In this document: piece after piece, positions 8,004 to 15,590 of the stretch
How positions within the stretch are numbered: the first letter of the stretch is position 1
Layout: each line of letters begins with the position of its first letter
Origin: Candidatus Kaiserbacteria bacterium
Lineage (GTDB): Bacteria; Patescibacteriota; Minisyncoccia; Phycocordibacterales; UBA2100
Length of the DNA: 35,271 nt
Assembly (NCBI GenBank): GCA_016186765.1
Contig: JACPLD010000002.1
Span: forward strand, 1 to 35,271
Direction of reading: 5' to 3'
The notes under the pieces: model-generated
The model's input: the letters and a program-made list of their open reading frames with translations, nothing else
What the model was told of the DNA's origin: nothing
Database searches by the model: none
Translations under genes and position numbers: made by a program

Positions 8004-8045
8004 TATCAGCGGGTCTGCCGCACTGTTTCGCCCCAAACCTCTTTT

Positions 8046-8054
8046 TGTGGATAA
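8046..8054 (-). other. Perfect match to the DnaA-box consensus (TTATCCACA)
   Basis: TGTGGATAA on the plus strand. This is the second exact 9-mer in the window, also solitary. Nothing else here suggests a replication origin. Confidence 0.25.
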
Positions 8055-8119
8055 CTTGTGGCCAAAGAAAGGCCCATTTGGGCGCCATTTCGGCTCACGA
8101 GTTACCGCGGCACAATACG

Positions 8120-8136
8120 CTCCCGACGCTCGGGAG
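8120..8136 (-). terminator. Hairpin downstream of the HTH gene
   Basis: A perfect 7-bp stem CTCCCGA/TCGGGAG with a 3-base loop, about 94 bases past the stop at 8230. There is no T run, so its role as a terminator is uncertain. Confidence 0.35.
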
Positions 8137-8176
8137 TCAACAGGACTGACGAGGATTTGGGCCTTATCTTTCATTC

Positions 8177-8206
8177 GTTCACGCTACATGTATAGAAATC
8201 GTGAAC
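8177..8206 (-). terminator. Inverted repeat just after the HTH gene
   Basis: GTTCACG/CGTGAAC arms (extendable by TTC/GAA with one bulge) enclose 16 bases, 24 bases past the stop. It could be a weak terminator or a protein-binding palindrome. Confidence 0.35.
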
Positions 8207-8229
8207 AGAAACATACTGCAAAACAAGAA

Positions 8230-8994
8230 TCAAGGTCGCGCAAGAGTATAGGTGCTCCAGCGCTTCGCGCCGACCTTCTTGACACGTCCTCCTGCAACGA
8301 GCTGCTTCAGCTCCCTTTGAATCATTTTCTCGCTATACGCCGGAAGGTTCGCCGCAATGTCCTTTATGCCGAGCTGGCCTCGACTTCCTAGAACTCCAAT
8401 GATTTCCTCTGCTCGCGCGCGCATGTGAATGGAACTATCAGACACCTTCCGTCTCTCTTCAGATTTGTCTTTTACACGTTGCATCTTGCGCCTCCCTAGT
8501 GTGTCCGATACAGCCTCGGCTGGGTACCCCGCTCCTATTGCGAAATCTTCCTTCGAGAGCAAGACGCTCTCCGAAAGCCCCGACCTCTGTGAGGTTGTGA
8601 GCGCTACACCAAGCTCATCGAGCGCCGCAACGAGCGCATCTGCATTCTGGATAGATACGCGCCCCGAAACCGCGAGAAGCCGGACGAGAGATATGAGCTT
8701 CCGGACCTGCCCCTCAGCATCTATCAAGAGCTTCGACTCGGCGCTCCGAAGCTCACTGCGCAGAGAGAGGATCGAGGAGAGCAGTTCTATCGCTGCTCGT
8801 CTAGAGGCGACTCGCGCGGGCTCTCCTTCGGGGATGTGGTTCGTGATGAGGTGAACGGCTGCTGCGATCCTCTCGGCGCGCCGATATACACGATCGCCGG
8901 AAATATTGTGCCCAAACGCATCTGTCCGTATTAATGTACTATCAAGAAACCGAGTGAGGTATTCCTTCTTCGAGACGTCCTTTATATCGTCCAT
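8230..8994 (-). CDS. Conserved-looking helical protein with C-terminal winged helix-turn-helix
   Basis: I do not recognise the family. The protein has 254 residues. Residues 1-165 are almost all helical and charged, with no signal or membrane segment. Residues about 190-252 look like a winged helix (EEIIGVLGSRGQLGIKDIAA, then EKMIQRELKQLVAGGRVKKV and a basic wing ending WSTYTL), as in DeoR- or MarR-like domains. It is therefore probably a DNA-binding regulator or a chromatin-associated factor, which is inference. It diverges from ftsK across a 154-base gap that holds promoters for both genes, so the two may share control. The start at 8994 is supported by a TATAAT box with a leader of about 40 bases. 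Confidence 0.75.
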   Translation of the reverse strand: MDDIKDVSKKEYLTRFLDSTLIRTDAFGHNISGDRVYRRAERIAAAVHLITNHIPEGEPARVASRRAAIELLSSILSLRSELRSAESKLLIDAEGQVRKLISLVRLLAVSGRVSIQNADALVAALDELGVALTTSQRSGLSESVLLSKEDFAIGAGYPAEAVSDTLGRRKMQRVKDKSEERRKVSDSSIHMRARAEEIIGVLGSRGQLGIKDIAANLPAYSEKMIQRELKQLVAGGRVKKVGAKRWSTYTLARP

Positions 8995-9041
8995 TGTGCG
9001 CCGGGGCGTGTCCGTGTTGTCCTATACGCGAGGCATGCCCG

Positions 9042-9047
9042 ATTATA
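9042..9047 (-). promoter_or_regulatory. -10 box of the HTH gene
   Basis: A perfect TATAAT on the minus strand, 47 bases before the ATG at 8994. A partial -35 (TTGCAT, 9069-9064) lies 16 bases upstream. Confidence 0.5.
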
Positions 9048-9133
9048 TAGAGCACAAAGGACAATGCAATGACTTCGAACATGTAAGAATCGCTATCCTC
9101 AAAAACGCTGCGGGAAATCGAGCAAAAGTAGAG

Positions 9134-9142
9134 TGCTATGAT
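9134..9142 (+). promoter_or_regulatory. Extended -10 promoter of ftsK, leaderless type
   Basis: TGCTATGAT ends six bases before the ATG at 9149. The box decides the start, since the reading frame is open further upstream without similarity to FtsK. No good -35 is visible, as is usual for extended -10 promoters. Confidence 0.65.
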
Positions 9143-9148
9143 ATTGCC

Positions 9149-11374
9149 ATGAAAGAAAAACGCTCGCGTGGCAAGAACAGGCGGAAAGAAGACAATGCTA
9201 ACGAGCACATCCGGCGCGTGAGTCCTGAGGTTCTCCGCGGGGTCTTTGCCACCTTCCTCGCCGCCATCGCCGGCTTCCTCGTGCTCGCAGGAGCCGAGAA
9301 AGCAGGAGCTTTTGGGGGAGTTCTGTACGGATCTCTCTCCTACCTCCTCGGGATAGGCTACCTTCTTCTTCCGGCCTCGCTCATTCTCCTTGCGGTCGCC
9401 ATTTTGCGATCGTTCGAACGGCACTTCGGTGTCGTGCAGCTCGGGAGCATTGTCATTTTTCTCCTCGCCGCGCTCGGGCTCGTCCAGATCGCGCTGCCGG
9501 GTCGCGGGGGTGTTATCGGCTCTGCCGTCGTTAGGCCCTTGACTTCCGCAATCGATATCCCCGCTACTGTCATCTTTCTTTCAACATTCATCATCGCCTC
9601 GCTCATCATCGCCTTCGACATCAACGTAGGAACACTACTTGCGACGATACGCGAGCGCCTACGCGCAAAGCCACAAGAAGGAGAGCTTCGCGAAGAAGTT
9701 TCTGTCATTGGATTACCCGCGGAGGAGAGCGAACCCGACGTCGAAAAAGAATCCGAATCGTACGGAACATCCGACCTGAAGGGAAACACCCCCCAGGTTT
9801 TGGAAGAAAAGAGAGCAAGCATCGCGCACTTTCTCACAGAGAAGCAGGGAGCAACAGAGGGTTTCCCCATCATTGCCGCAACGGCGCGAGAGTATACGCC
9901 GCCGCCGATTTCGATTCTCGCGAAAAACCGTGGAAGGCCTGAGGTGGGCGATGTGAGAGCAAACATGAACATCATTAAACGCACGCTTCAGAATTTTGGC
10001 ATCATGGTTGAAATGGACGAGGCTTCGATCGGCCCCACGGTGACACGCTACGCGATGAAACCCGCCGAGGGCGTGCGCCTCTCGAAGATCGTTGCCTTGC
10101 AGAGTAATCTCGAGCTCGCGCTCGCTGCCTCCCCTGTGCGCATTGAAGCACCGATTCCCGGAAAATCGCTTGTTGGGATCGAAGTGCCGAACATCGCACG
10201 AACAACCTTGGGACTTGCACCCTTACTTTCAGATGAAGCATTCGCAAGCTCTGACAAGCCGCTCCTCCTCTCGCTTGGACGCTCGATAACCGGCACTGCG
10301 CACTTTGCCGATCTCGCGCGCATGCCGCACCTACTCGTTGCGGGCACGACAGGTGCAGGGAAATCAATCATGATTCACGACTTCATCGTCTCCCTCCTCT
10401 ATCGTTGCGGTCCGGAGCGGCTTCGATTCATCATGGTAGATCCAAAACGCGTCGAACTAACAGTCTACAACTCGATCCCCCACCTCCTCACTCCTGTTAT
10501 TACGGAGGCGAAGAAAGCAATCCTCGCCATGAAATGGCTCGCGAAAGAAATGGAGCGCCGGTACAACATTCTCGAGACGGAATCTGTCCGCGACATCTCC
10601 TCCTACCACGAAAACATTGTTGCCCCTGCAGTCGCAAAAGGCTCCGCAGAAGAGGAGAAAATGCCAGAAGCGATGCCATACATTGTCGTCGTTATTGATG
10701 AACTTGCCGACATCATGGCCACGTACCCTCGCGAACTTGAAGCTGGCATCGTGCGGCTTGCGCAAATGAGCCGCGCGGTAGGCATTCACCTTGTCCTTAG
10801 TACGCAGCGGCCGAGCGTGAAAGTGATCACCGGTCTCATCAAGGCCAACATACCTGCACGCGTCGCCTTCCAGGTGGCCTCTCAGATCGATTCCCGCACG
10901 ATCCTCGACATGGGAGGTGCAGAGAAGCTCCTTGGCGCAGGCGACATGCTCTTTCTCTCCGGTGAGATGAGCAAGCCTCGGCGCATTCAGGCTCCCTTGA
11001 TTTCAGAAAGCGAGGTGAAGAATGTTGTCGCGCATGTGGCTCGAGAGGGCGGTGGAGAGATCTTGGGCGAGATCGACTTCAGCGAAAAGACAGGGAGCGG
11101 TACTGATGCACTCTTCTCCATGATTGAAGAGGAGGATGATGACGAACTCTATCCTGAGGCAAAGCGGACCGTCATCGAAGCGGGCAAGGCCTCCACCTCC
11201 TACCTCCAGCGCAAACTTGGGCTAGGCTACGCTCGCGCTGCTCGTTTGATGGACCTTTTGGAAGAGCGCGGCGTTATCGGCCCAGCCGACGGCGCAAAGC
11301 CCCGCGACGTGATCGGCAAGGGGAACGCCGACGAACTCGCGCGAGAACCAGAGGGAGAAGAGGAACGCGTATGA
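9149..11374 (+). CDS. ftsK: DNA translocase FtsK/SpoIIIE
   Basis: FtsK pumps chromosomal DNA through the closing division septum using ATP. The 741-residue protein has about four membrane helices (residues 30-160), a short acidic linker (about 175-260), then the alpha-beta motor. Walker A is GTTGAGKS (399-406), Walker B is IVVVIDELAD (512-521), and the family segment STQRPSVKVITGLIKANIPA follows. The C-terminal gamma winged helix (about 670-725, with LQRKLGLGYARAARLMDLLE) would read KOPS-like polar DNA motifs. The linker is much shorter than in E. coli, as in SpoIIIE. The start is the ATG six bases after an extended -10 box; the preceding 81 in-frame codons are not FtsK-like. Confidence 0.95.
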   Translation: MKEKRSRGKNRRKEDNANEHIRRVSPEVLRGVFATFLAAIAGFLVLAGAEKAGAFGGVLYGSLSYLLGIGYLLLPASLILLAVAILRSFERHFGVVQLGSIVIFLLAALGLVQIALPGRGGVIGSAVVRPLTSAIDIPATVIFLSTFIIASLIIAFDINVGTLLATIRERLRAKPQEGELREEVSVIGLPAEESEPDVEKESESYGTSDLKGNTPQVLEEKRASIAHFLTEKQGATEGFPIIAATAREYTPPPISILAKNRGRPEVGDVRANMNIIKRTLQNFGIMVEMDEASIGPTVTRYAMKPAEGVRLSKIVALQSNLELALAASPVRIEAPIPGKSLVGIEVPNIARTTLGLAPLLSDEAFASSDKPLLLSLGRSITGTAHFADLARMPHLLVAGTTGAGKSIMIHDFIVSLLYRCGPERLRFIMVDPKRVELTVYNSIPHLLTPVITEAKKAILAMKWLAKEMERRYNILETESVRDISSYHENIVAPAVAKGSAEEEKMPEAMPYIVVVIDELADIMATYPRELEAGIVRLAQMSRAVGIHLVLSTQRPSVKVITGLIKANIPARVAFQVASQIDSRTILDMGGAEKLLGAGDMLFLSGEMSKPRRIQAPLISESEVKNVVAHVAREGGGEILGEIDFSEKTGSGTDALFSMIEEEDDDELYPEAKRTVIEAGKASTSYLQRKLGLGYARAARLMDLLEERGVIGPADGAKPRDVIGKGNADELAREPEGEEERV

Positions 11375-11397
11375 CATTCCTTTTCCCCTCCCCAGCT

Positions 11398-11517
11398 TGG
11401 AATTTTTTTCGCGGCGTGCGCTTTTGGAGTGTCGCGCAGGCCGACGGGCCGAGCAGCAGGGATTTTTCAGCAGAAAAATACCCGACTCCAAAAGTGTATG
11501 GCGAGAAAAAAATTCCA
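11398..11517 (+). repeat. Large hairpin element between ftsK and the next gene, copy 1
   Basis: Arms 11398-11430 and 11485-11517 match at 28 of 33 positions. Three of the five mismatches become G-U wobbles if the plus strand is RNA. The loop holds the core CGCGCAGGCCGACGGGCC (from 11433), with a GGCC/GGCC mini-hairpin, and a second hairpin GGG.TTTTT/AAAAA..CCC. The same core and spacing recur after recA. Possible roles are a transcript terminator or stabiliser, or a repeat-type element. Confidence 0.8.
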
Positions 11518-11522
11518 TAAGT

Positions 11523-11918
11523 ATGCTCCCCTACCACGACAGCCGGCTCACGCGCATCGTCCTTATAGCTTTTTTTCTCACGCTCGCAGCCTATGCTGCA
11601 TACGAGATCCGCGGACTCATGTCGGGTCCGGTGATTGAGATCGAGAACAGAGTCATGGAGGTATCGGAGCCTTTCATCACCATCGAAGGACACGCCGGTC
11701 GCATTGCAACGCTTTCCATGAATGGTCAAACGATACCGGTTACCGAAGAGGGGGACTTTGCCGAAGGCTATGTGCTCGCTCCGGGGTACAACCATATTGT
11801 GCTCGAAGCGCGCGACCGCTACGGCAATTCGGCAACGCGTGAAATTGAAATTATCTATACCCCTTCGACAAGCTCAGGGCAAGCGCCGACCTCGTCTCCA
11901 TCAGCGAGCGTACAGTAG
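11523..11918 (+). CDS. Small membrane-anchored Ig-like domain protein
   Basis: The protein has 131 residues. Residues 11-28 form one transmembrane helix after a short basic cytoplasmic end, followed by an exported beta domain (about 34-110). The segment [20 protein letters not shown] followed by [15 protein letters not shown] is typical of bacterial Ig-like or glucodextranase-B type domains. The C-terminus PSTSSGQAP is encoded by a palindromic repeat element, so that tail is probably acquired. The ATG at 11523 was chosen because an in-frame extension would translate the upstream hairpin. The gene sits between ftsK and recA, but no functional link is clear. The specific role is unknown. Confidence 0.75.
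   Translation: MLPYHDSRLTRIVLIAFFLTLAAYAAYEIRGLMSGPVIEIENRVMEVSEPFITIEGHAGRIATLSMNGQTIPVTEEGDFAEGYVLAPGYNHIVLEARDRYGNSATREIEIIYTPSTSSGQAPTSSPSASVQ
11861..11879 (+). repeat. Palindromic element, family B, copy 1
   Basis: CCCTTCGACAAGCTCAGGG lies in frame at the 3' end of the Ig-like gene and encodes PSTSSGQ. Related copies lie at 16568 and 30402. Confidence 0.8.
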
Positions 11919-11919
11919 G

Positions 11920-11955
11920 TTGCTTGATACTTCGTACCTCATACTTCATACTTCC
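11920..11955 (+). repeat. Degenerate repeat before recA (GATACTTCGTACCTCATACT type)
   Basis: Repeated words CATACTTC/GTACCTC fill the 41-base gap before recA. They include a CATACT that ends seven bases before the recA ATG and could serve as a weak -10. Confidence 0.4.
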
Positions 11956-11959
11956 CGCT

Positions 11960-13024
11960 ATGTCCCTCAAAAAAAAGGAGAAAGCTCCTCCCAAAACAAT
12001 CGGTAGAGATACAAAAGACATCGACCGCGCGATTTCAGAGATCAAAACCAAATTCGGCGACGACGCGATAATGAAGCTTGGCGACACGCCGAAAGTCGAC
12101 GTGAATGCAATTCCCACGGGCTCCATCGGCGTGGATTGGGCGCTTGGAATCGGCGGTCTTCCTCGCGGACGCATCATCGAAATATTCGGTCCCGAGTCTT
12201 CGGGCAAGACGACGCTATCGCTCCACGTCGTTGCTGAAGCGCAGAAAAAGGGTGGCATCTGCGCGGTCGTGGACGCCGAGCACGCGCTTGATCCGGAGTA
12301 CGCAAAAAAACTCGGCGTGAACATCGAGCAGCTCCTCGTCTCGCAGCCCGACACGGGAGAGCAGGCGCTCGAGATAGTCGAATCACTCGTGCGAAGCGGG
12401 AAGATCGACGTAATCGTGATCGATTCTGTCGCCGCGCTCACGCCCAAAGACGAGATCGAGGGCGACATGGGCGCGCAGCATGTGGGAAAGCAAGCACGCC
12501 TCATGTCGCAAGCACTGCGTAAACTGACCGCTGTTGTCGCGAAGACAAAAACGGTCGTCATTTTCATAAACCAGATCCGGATGCAGATCGGTATCATGTT
12601 CGGGAATCCCGAGACGACGCCAGGCGGCAAAGCATTGAAATTTTATACATCGGTGCGCATCGACATCCGGCGCATTGCACAGATAAAAAAGGGTGACGAG
12701 GTGATGGGCGGACGGCACCGCGTGAAAATAGTAAAAAACAAGGTTGCCGCGCCATTTCGGCAGACAGAGTTCGATATGCTCTACGGCGAGGGCATCTCAC
12801 GTGAGGGCGAAGCGCTCGCGCTCGGTGAGAAGCATGGCATTGTCGAAAAATCCTCCGGCGGCGCATACAGCTATGGTGAGCACAAACTCGGACGCGGCTA
12901 CGATGCCGCGCGCACCTTTTTGCGCGAGAACAAACCAGTTCTCAACCAACTTTTGAAAGAGATCAAAAAAGCGCTCGCCGAAGGCGGCGTCGTGAAGAGT
13001 ACTGAGGCAGCAACTGGTGAGTAA
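11960..13024 (+). CDS. recA: Recombinase RecA
   Basis: RecA forms filaments on single-stranded DNA for homologous recombination and DNA-damage signalling. The 354-residue protein is full length. Walker A is GPESSGKT (77-84), Walker B is [12 protein letters not shown], and the L1/L2 DNA-binding loops are recognisable ([40 protein letters not shown]). The lysine-rich N-terminus ([15 protein letters not shown]) is an alternative form of the usual polymerisation helix region. The ATG at 11960 begins the conserved sequence; an upstream in-frame ATG at 11924 would translate the degenerate repeat. Six bases separate recA from the Ig-like gene's repeat-filled trailer, so co-transcription is possible. 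Confidence 0.95.
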   Translation: MSLKKKEKAPPKTIGRDTKDIDRAISEIKTKFGDDAIMKLGDTPKVDVNAIPTGSIGVDWALGIGGLPRGRIIEIFGPESSGKTTLSLHVVAEAQKKGGICAVVDAEHALDPEYAKKLGVNIEQLLVSQPDTGEQALEIVESLVRSGKIDVIVIDSVAALTPKDEIEGDMGAQHVGKQARLMSQALRKLTAVVAKTKTVVIFINQIRMQIGIMFGNPETTPGGKALKFYTSVRIDIRRIAQIKKGDEVMGGRHRVKIVKNKVAAPFRQTEFDMLYGEGISREGEALALGEKHGIVEKSSGGAYSYGEHKLGRGYDAARTFLRENKPVLNQLLKEIKKALAEGGVVKSTEAATGE

Positions 13025-13054
13025 CCCTGGATAAAGAGCGAGCGGGGTAGTGTG

Positions 13055-13134
13055 CTCGGAGGGTCTTCGCGCAGGCCGACGAGGCCGAGCGGGTGAGGAA
13101 GCGAATACATGGAGCTTCTGCAAGACCTTTCGAG
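13055..13134 (+). repeat. Hairpin element after recA, copy 2
   Basis: Arms CTCGGAGGGTCTT (13055-13067) and AAGACCTTTCGAG (13122-13134) form 13 pairs, two of them G-U on the plus strand. The core CGCGCAGGCCGACGAGGCC starts at 13068. Core end to right arm is 31 bases, against 30 in the copy after ftsK. A small GAAGC/GCTTC hairpin fills that gap. Confidence 0.65.
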
Positions 13135-13191
13135 GTATTTTCGAGCCAGCGAAGAAAATATCCGAAAGGTGTACTGCTCCTGTAAGGAGCA
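13125..13191 (+). promoter_or_regulatory. Tandem hairpins in the recA-speA gap
   Basis: ACCTTTCG (13125-13132) pairs with CGAAAGGT (13163-13170), extended by ATTTTC/GAAAAT. TGCTCC/GGAGCA (13175-13191) follows. The first hairpin uses the same bases as the right arm of the element at 13055-13134, so the two structures exclude each other. The rest of the 314-base gap holds only the speA promoter region. Confidence 0.5.
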
Positions 13192-13249
13192 CGGCGCTTT
13201 TCCCGCGACGATGCGACCCGATGAGCACACTGCCCTCGAGCGAAAACTA

Positions 13250-13277
13250 TTGTGCATTTTGCACATCTATGTATTAT
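13250..13277 (+). promoter_or_regulatory. Likely promoter of the polyamine operon
   Basis: TTGTGC (13250-13255) and TATTAT (13272-13277) are 16 bases apart. The expected transcript has a leader of about 55 bases containing the hairpin GACTC/GAGTC (13296-13310). Confidence 0.45.
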
Positions 13278-13338
13278 GCAACGTTAGTTGTTCGCGACTC
13301 CGACAGAGTCATTGATTAACTAAACAGCTGGATCAGAG

Positions 13339-14739
13339 ATGGGCACGAAACGCCCCGCAAAGGCACCCAAACGAAAAAAGAAGAACGGTCCGAAGAAATT
13401 CTGGCTCTTGGGCCGAGAAGAGATCAACACCGCGCACTTCGACATCACGCCCGAAGGGACGCTTTTGGTGCGCGAAGGAAACTACCAGTACAATATCTAC
13501 AACATCATTAAGAAGCACGGAACGCCGACCGAGATTTTTTTTCCCACGATCGTCGAGAACCGGGTGCGCGATCTCATCGAAACATTCAACGCCTTCATCA
13601 AAGTCACGGGCTACAGGGGACGCTTTTACTACCACTATCCGATGAAGGTCAACCAAAATCGGGAGTTCGTGCTGCCGGCAGTCGCTGAAGGCGCGAACCT
13701 CGACGTAGGAAGCGCCAACGAGCTCTTCGTTGTGAAGCGGATGATAGAGCAGGATAAGTTCAACGAAAAGATCCGCGTCATCTGCAATGGCCCGAAGACC
13801 GACCGGTATATGGACCTCATTGACGAGCTGCGCGGGAAAGGTCTCATCGTGATTCCCATCATCGAGGATATGGTCGAACTCGAGCGCATGAAGAAGTTCA
13901 AGGGCGAGGTCGGCATCCGCGTGGACCTCAACCTCAAGGTCGCGAGCCACTGGGACAAACGCTATAACCGCTACGGATTCACCGAGGAAGAGCTAGTGAA
14001 TCTGGGCAAGATACGCAACCTCGCTGTGTTGCACTACCACGTCTCGAGCCAGATCGAGCGCATCGACGGCCTTATCCAGCCGCTGAAGCGCGCGATCGCA
14101 CTCTATGCGAAAATGCGCGAGAAGAATCCACAGCTCGATACTATCGACATCGGAGGCGGGGCTGGTGTGCCGTATGACAAACGAAAACGCTTCTATACCG
14201 GCAGAAGCCTCATCAGTCAGCTCGTGAAGACCGCAAAGAAACAGTGCGACCGTCTCGGCGTGCGCCACCCCAATCTCATCGCCGAATGGGGTCGCTATGT
14301 CGTCGCGCCCGCGCAAGTCACGATCTACAAGATCACTGCCGAGAAGCAAGCCTACAACAAGGGTGGCAATAGCTGGTACGTGATAGACGGTTCCTTTATG
14401 AACGACCTTTTGGATACGTGGGCAATCAAACAGAAGTGGCACGTGGTGCCCGTCAATCACCTGCTCAGCAAAAAGCTCGCACGTGTGTGGATCGGCGGGA
14501 GCTCGTGCGACAGCGACGACAAATACACCGCGGGTGGCTCATATATCCTCCTGCCACGACTTTCGGATGCCGATGAGCTCTACATTGCTTTCCTCGACAC
14601 TGGTGCCTATCAAGATTCTCTTGCCTCACATCACTGCCTGCTCTCTTCGCCCCTAAAACTCACGGCGCAAAATGGGGAGATCAAAGTCGTCCGCAAGCGC
14701 GAGACGGCGGAAGAAGTGGGCAAGCAATTCGGGTGGTAG
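13339..14739 (+). CDS. speA: Arginine decarboxylase, biosynthetic SpeA type, short form
   Basis: The enzyme would convert arginine to agmatine with pyridoxal phosphate, the first step of polyamine synthesis. The fold-III decarboxylase signatures are present: the PLP lysine in YHYPMKVNQNREF (K103), the phosphate loop IGGGAGVPYD (271-280), EWGRY (316-320) and the active-site CDSDD (390-394). At 466 residues it is much shorter than E. coli SpeA (about 630-660), so an insertion and the C-terminal domain seem absent. The N-terminus is very basic (residues 4-20). It heads a run of four polyamine genes, five bases ahead of the agmatinase start, which supports arginine as the substrate. Another basic amino acid remains possible. 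Confidence 0.85.
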   Translation: MGTKRPAKAPKRKKKNGPKKFWLLGREEINTAHFDITPEGTLLVREGNYQYNIYNIIKKHGTPTEIFFPTIVENRVRDLIETFNAFIKVTGYRGRFYYHYPMKVNQNREFVLPAVAEGANLDVGSANELFVVKRMIEQDKFNEKIRVICNGPKTDRYMDLIDELRGKGLIVIPIIEDMVELERMKKFKGEVGIRVDLNLKVASHWDKRYNRYGFTEEELVNLGKIRNLAVLHYHVSSQIERIDGLIQPLKRAIALYAKMREKNPQLDTIDIGGGAGVPYDKRKRFYTGRSLISQLVKTAKKQCDRLGVRHPNLIAEWGRYVVAPAQVTIYKITAEKQAYNKGGNSWYVIDGSFMNDLLDTWAIKQKWHVVPVNHLLSKKLARVWIGGSSCDSDDKYTAGGSYILLPRLSDADELYIAFLDTGAYQDSLASHHCLLSSPLKLTAQNGEIKVVRKRETAEEVGKQFGW

Positions 14740-14743
14740 CGCT

Positions 14744-15589
14744 ATGAACCTAACCTTCGGGGATTTCCCGAAACAGTATCGAGATCCGAAGAAAGCAAAA
14801 ATTGCGATTCTTCCGGTCCCCTACGACGGCACGTCGACATATGGAAAAGGGGCCGACAAAGGCCCCGCAGCGCTCCTTGCCGCTTCATACCAACTCGAGA
14901 ACTACAACATCGAAACTCACACCGAGGTCTACAAACACGGCATATATGTGGAGAAGCCAGTGACAGAAAAGCGCTCTCCCGAAGCAATGATCGAGGCAGT
15001 AGCGCGAAAGGTTGCTACCGTGATTGGCAAAAAGAAATTTTGCGTCATGCTCGGTGGCGAGCATTCCATCACGCCGGGTGCTGTGCGGGCTCATGCCAAA
15101 AAGTACAAGGGCCTCAGCGTGCTGCAGCTCGATGCGCACACCGACATGCGCGAGGAGTACGAGGGTTCGAAGTGGAACCACGCATGCGCAATGGCGCGCG
15201 TCAAAGAGTTCAGACCGGTGCAGGTTGGTATCAGAAGTTTGGACGTCGGTGAAATGAGAAACATAGATATGAGCCGTGTCTTTTTTGCCGAAGATATCCA
15301 CGACAATAACCGCTGGATGGGACGGGCGATCGCGAAGCTCTCAAAAAACGTCTACGTCACGATAGACCTTGATGTCTTCGATCCTGCCTTTATGCCCTCG
15401 ACAGGCACGCCGGAGCCGGGCGGGCTCGATTGGTACCGGCCGCTCCGATTCCTTCGTGAAGTGGCAAAGAAGAGAACTATCGTCGGCTTCGACGTTGTCG
15501 AACTCTTGCCGCGCAAGGATGCTCCAGCACCGGACTTTTTGGCAGCAAAACTTGTGTATACACTGCTGAGCTATATATTCTCAAAGTGA
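14744..15589 (+). CDS. speB: Agmatinase
   Basis: The product hydrolyses agmatine to putrescine and urea. It is a 281-residue ureohydrolase with all expected Mn-binding residues: H107 (GGEHSIT), D130, H132 and D134 (QLDAHTDMR), and D208 and D210 (TIDLDVFDP). The STGTPEPGGL segment that follows is typical of agmatinases. The ATG at 14744, four bases after the speA stop, begins the conserved sequence. An in-frame ATG inside speA at 14672 is not supported by similarity. One base separates its stop from the next gene, so the four genes form an operon. Confidence 0.9.
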   Translation: MNLTFGDFPKQYRDPKKAKIAILPVPYDGTSTYGKGADKGPAALLAASYQLENYNIETHTEVYKHGIYVEKPVTEKRSPEAMIEAVARKVATVIGKKKFCVMLGGEHSITPGAVRAHAKKYKGLSVLQLDAHTDMREEYEGSKWNHACAMARVKEFRPVQVGIRSLDVGEMRNIDMSRVFFAEDIHDNNRWMGRAIAKLSKNVYVTIDLDVFDPAFMPSTGTPEPGGLDWYRPLRFLREVAKKRTIVGFDVVELLPRKDAPAPDFLAAKLVYTLLSYIFSK

Positions 15590-15590
15590 T

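Noticed and set aside
8000-8230. Replication origin suggested by a DnaA box in a gene-free region
   Set aside because: Only one box, no AT-rich unwinding element, no iterons and no dnaA, dnaN or rpmH nearby.
8906-9148. Upstream extension of ftsK by 81 codons
   Set aside because: The extension overlaps the divergent HTH gene and its promoter, is not FtsK-like, and would place the extended -10 box inside the gene.
13109-13315. Small open frame (68 codons) between recA and speA
   Set aside because: It runs through the repeat-element arm and two hairpins and ends in Cys/Leu-rich sequence without similarity I recognise, so the RNA structures explain the region better. A small protein is not excluded.
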